The notes beneath the pieces are model-generated. The model searched no databases and was not told the DNA's origin. It saw nothing but the letters and a program-made list of their open reading frames with translations. This document shows positions 62,487 to 64,000 of a stretch of DNA of 64,000 bases, piece by piece; position 1 is the first letter of the stretch; the number at the start of each line of letters is the position of its first letter. The stretch is from Hydrogeniiclostridium mannosilyticum (GTDB lineage: Bacteria; Bacillota; Clostridia; Oscillospirales; Acutalibacteraceae): positions 1 to 64,000 of the forward strand of contig NZ_QLYR01000005.1 in the NCBI RefSeq assembly GCF_003268275.1, given 5' to 3'. Made by a program: the position numbers and the translations under genes.

Positions 62487-62513
62487 GCTATTCCCGAAAT
62501 CTGCGGGAATAGC
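62487..62513 (+). terminator. Stem-loop between cmk and plsC
   Basis: GCTATTCCCG (62487-62496) pairs perfectly with CGGGAATAGC (62504-62513). The T-run (ATTTTGTTTT) begins only nine bases later, so it may be a weak terminator or a processing site. Confidence 0.45.
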
Positions 62514-62545
62514 GGCCCATATTTTGTTTTGAATAGGTGGTTAGA

Positions 62546-63169
62546 ATGAAGATGATGCCTTTATATCGTTTTGCCAGGCTTGTCGCCAGGCCGCTTGTGT
62601 TCCCATTTATCCCCTATAAGGTTAAAAACAGGGAGCGCTGTCCTGACAAAGGAGGGCTCATTATATGCGCGAACCACGTGAGTATGTCGGATGCGCCGCG
62701 CTTGGCCTGTGTGGAGAAAAGGCAGATTTATTTTATGGCAAAATCAGAGCTGTTCCAAAATAAGTTTCTGGGCTTCTTGCTGAAAAAGCTGGGGGCTTTC
62801 CCGATTCAAAGAGGCAAGGGGGATGTCGGCGCCATTGACCACGCCGGAAACCTTCTGAAAAACGGCGGCGCCATGGGAATATTTTTGGAGGGGACCCGCT
62901 CAAAGGATGGCAGCTTAGGCCAGCCGAAGTCAGGCGCGGTCATGCTGGCCCATAAGTACGAAGTGCCGATATTGCCGGTCTGCATTACCCCGGTCGGCAG
63001 CCCTCTTCCGCGTCTTTTTCACCGGGTCATTATTTCCTACGGCGAACTGGTTAACCCTGCCGAGCTGGGAATTGAGAAGGGTTCCGGCCAGGAGTTCCGT
63101 GCTGCCAGCAGGGCCTTGATGGAGCGTATAGAAGCCCTGCGAAACCGGGATTTGGAGCGTACGAAATGA
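62546..63169 (+). CDS. 1-acyl-sn-glycerol-3-phosphate acyltransferase (PlsC family), first copy
   Basis: This 207-aa membrane-associated acyltransferase has the H-x4-D motif in ANHVSMSDAP (near residue 43), the KSELFQNKFLGFLLKKLGAFPIQR block and the EGTRSKDG substrate loop. It makes phosphatidate, the substrate of CdsA. ATG 62546 is five bases after AGGTGG; GTG 62537 is an alternative. It overlaps a second PlsC-family gene by four bases. Confidence 0.9.
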   Translation: MKMMPLYRFARLVARPLVFPFIPYKVKNRERCPDKGGLIICANHVSMSDAPRLACVEKRQIYFMAKSELFQNKFLGFLLKKLGAFPIQRGKGDVGAIDHAGNLLKNGGAMGIFLEGTRSKDGSLGQPKSGAVMLAHKYEVPILPVCITPVGSPLPRLFHRVIISYGELVNPAELGIEKGSGQEFRAASRALMERIEALRNRDLERTK

Positions 63170-63780
63170 AGGCATATTTTTTTCTGCTGCACCTTCTGCA
63201 GCCGTTTTCCAAGCTTGCGTTTCATCTGTCTTACAGCGGGCTTGAAAATGTGCCCTCTCAGGGGCCGGTCATTGTTTGCTGCAATCACCGTTCCGTCATA
63301 GATCCGTTCTTTGTCGCAACGGTTTTCAAAAGAGCTGGCCGCCAGGTCCGGTTTATGGCAAAGTCCGAGCTGTTTGAAGACCATGGGCGCCTGGCCCGTT
63401 CTTTTTTGGAGATGGCAGGCGCTTTTCCGGTACAGCGTGAAAAAGGAGATATGGAGGCGGTTAAGATGGCTGCCGGTATCCTCAGCAAAGGCGGCGTGCT
63501 GGGAATTTTTCCGCAGGGACGGGTGGTTTTTGACAATGCTCCCTTTCGGCCTAAGGCAGGCTTTGCCCTAATTGCGGCGCGTACAAAAGCCTCTGTGCTT
63601 CCAGTCAGTATTTACTGTGATGGAAAGTTGACTCGCTTCAGAAAAAAGGTTACAATAAGAGTAGGAAAACTGATTGCCTGGGATGAACTGGGGCTGGCGG
63701 AGAACAATCGTGAGTGTCTCAAGCAGGCCGCGTTATTATTGGCAAAAAGAATCAATTCTCAGCTGGAGGAAAAACATTGA
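63166..63780 (+). CDS. 1-acyl-sn-glycerol-3-phosphate acyltransferase (PlsC family), second copy
   Basis: This 204-aa protein is a diverged paralog of the preceding gene: CNHRSVIDPFF for the H-x4-D motif, KSELFEDHGRLARSFLEMAGAFPVQR for the second block, and FPQGRV where the first copy has EGTRS. The changed third motif suggests a different acyl acceptor. It overlaps both neighbours by four bases, so three genes are coupled. Confidence 0.88.
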   Translation: MKAYFFLLHLLQPFSKLAFHLSYSGLENVPSQGPVIVCCNHRSVIDPFFVATVFKRAGRQVRFMAKSELFEDHGRLARSFLEMAGAFPVQREKGDMEAVKMAAGILSKGGVLGIFPQGRVVFDNAPFRPKAGFALIAARTKASVLPVSIYCDGKLTRFRKKVTIRVGKLIAWDELGLAENNRECLKQAALLLAKRINSQLEEKH

Positions 63781-64000
63781 ATATCACTGTGGCGAAAACC
63801 GCCGGCTTTTGTTTTGGCGTGGACCGGGCCGTACAAATTGTGGACGGGCTGTTGGACCGGCAACAAAGAGTTTGTACACTGGGACCGATTATTCATAATC
63901 CTCAAACCTTGTCGCGGCTGGCTCAGCGCGGCGTTCGCGTAGTAGAGACGCCACAAGAGGTTTCAGCAGGGGAGATGTTGGTGATTCGCTCGCACGGCGT
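63777..64000 (+). CDS. ispH: 4-hydroxy-3-methylbut-2-enyl diphosphate reductase IspH, 5' part only
   Basis: IspH (LytB) makes IPP and DMAPP from HMBPP, the step after IspG (27070). The fragment starts at TTG 63777, behind GGAGG and overlapping the previous stop, and reads N-I-T-V-A-K-T-A-G-F-C-F-G-V with the first cluster Cys, then LGPIIHNPQ with a substrate His, and ends at VIRSHGV at the window edge (about 74 codons). In many clostridia this gene is fused to ribosomal protein S1; the window ends too early to tell. Confidence 0.93.
   Translation, partial: MNITVAKTAGFCFGVDRAVQIVDGLLDRQQRVCTLGPIIHNPQTLSRLAQRGVRVVETPQEVSAGEMLVIRSHG

Noticed and set aside
1-64000. CRISPR arrays, rRNA, tRNA, transposases
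   Set aside because: I looked for repeated spacer units, tRNA cloverleaf ends and transposase motifs and found none; a tRNAscan or Rfam run would settle the RNA genes.

Overview
The window reads as chromosome from an anaerobic Gram-positive clostridial bacterium, probably of the Oscillospiraceae/Ruminococcaceae type. The basis is Gram-positive PolC, the HisZ plus short HisG pair, NfnAB, a YlmC/YmxH-type PRC-barrel protein, an oxygen-sensitive glycyl radical enzyme with its activase, a CIRCE operator before htpG, strong AGGAGG-type ribosome binding sites and many sigma-A promoters with 17-bp spacers. The genus assignment is inference. I saw no rRNA, tRNA, CRISPR array, prophage or intact insertion sequence.

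Bases 1-15300 are accessory. They begin with the end of a type I restriction-modification locus (hsdM 3' part, hsdS, hsdR). Next come a ribbon-helix-helix fusion protein with an operator-like promoter, an MFS permease and a GH28-like beta-helix protein, a small membrane protein, a lipoprotein with an odd leader, and an AraC regulator divergent from a glycyl radical enzyme and its activase. At 15330-18515 lies a single-chain fusion of an endonuclease Q-like PHP nuclease and a UvrD-type helicase.

Bases 18700-32500 are core genome. rpsB-tsf, a PRC-barrel gene and a ferritin-like gene lie on the minus strand. pyrH-frr-uppS-cdsA-dxr-rseP-ispG-polC follow on the plus strand and join nucleotide metabolism, ribosome recycling, isoprenoid and phospholipid supply, membrane proteolysis and replication. 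Bases 32520-38915 hold a histidine operon in the order hisZ-G-D-C-B-A-I-E, with no hisH or hisF.

Bases 39120-50080 mix regulators and metabolism: AraC plus DUF1836, NfnAB, a conserved unknown with a nuclease-like N-terminus, a D,D-carboxypeptidase, a B12-binding radical SAM protein, a CorA transporter, a lone fumarase beta subunit and a cation diffusion facilitator. The corA leader holds a 28-codon ORF that starts M-N-P-D-P, resembling the enterobacterial MgtL magnesium-sensing leader peptide; I consider it the most interesting signal in the window.

Bases 50180-64000 hold htpG under a promoter and CIRCE, a two-component system, a GpsA-like dehydrogenase, a GH99/71-like cytoplasmic glycosidase, Mrp, an HdeD-like membrane protein, an RpiR regulator with a BaiN-type flavoprotein, and cmk-plsC-plsC-ispH, with ispH cut by the window end.
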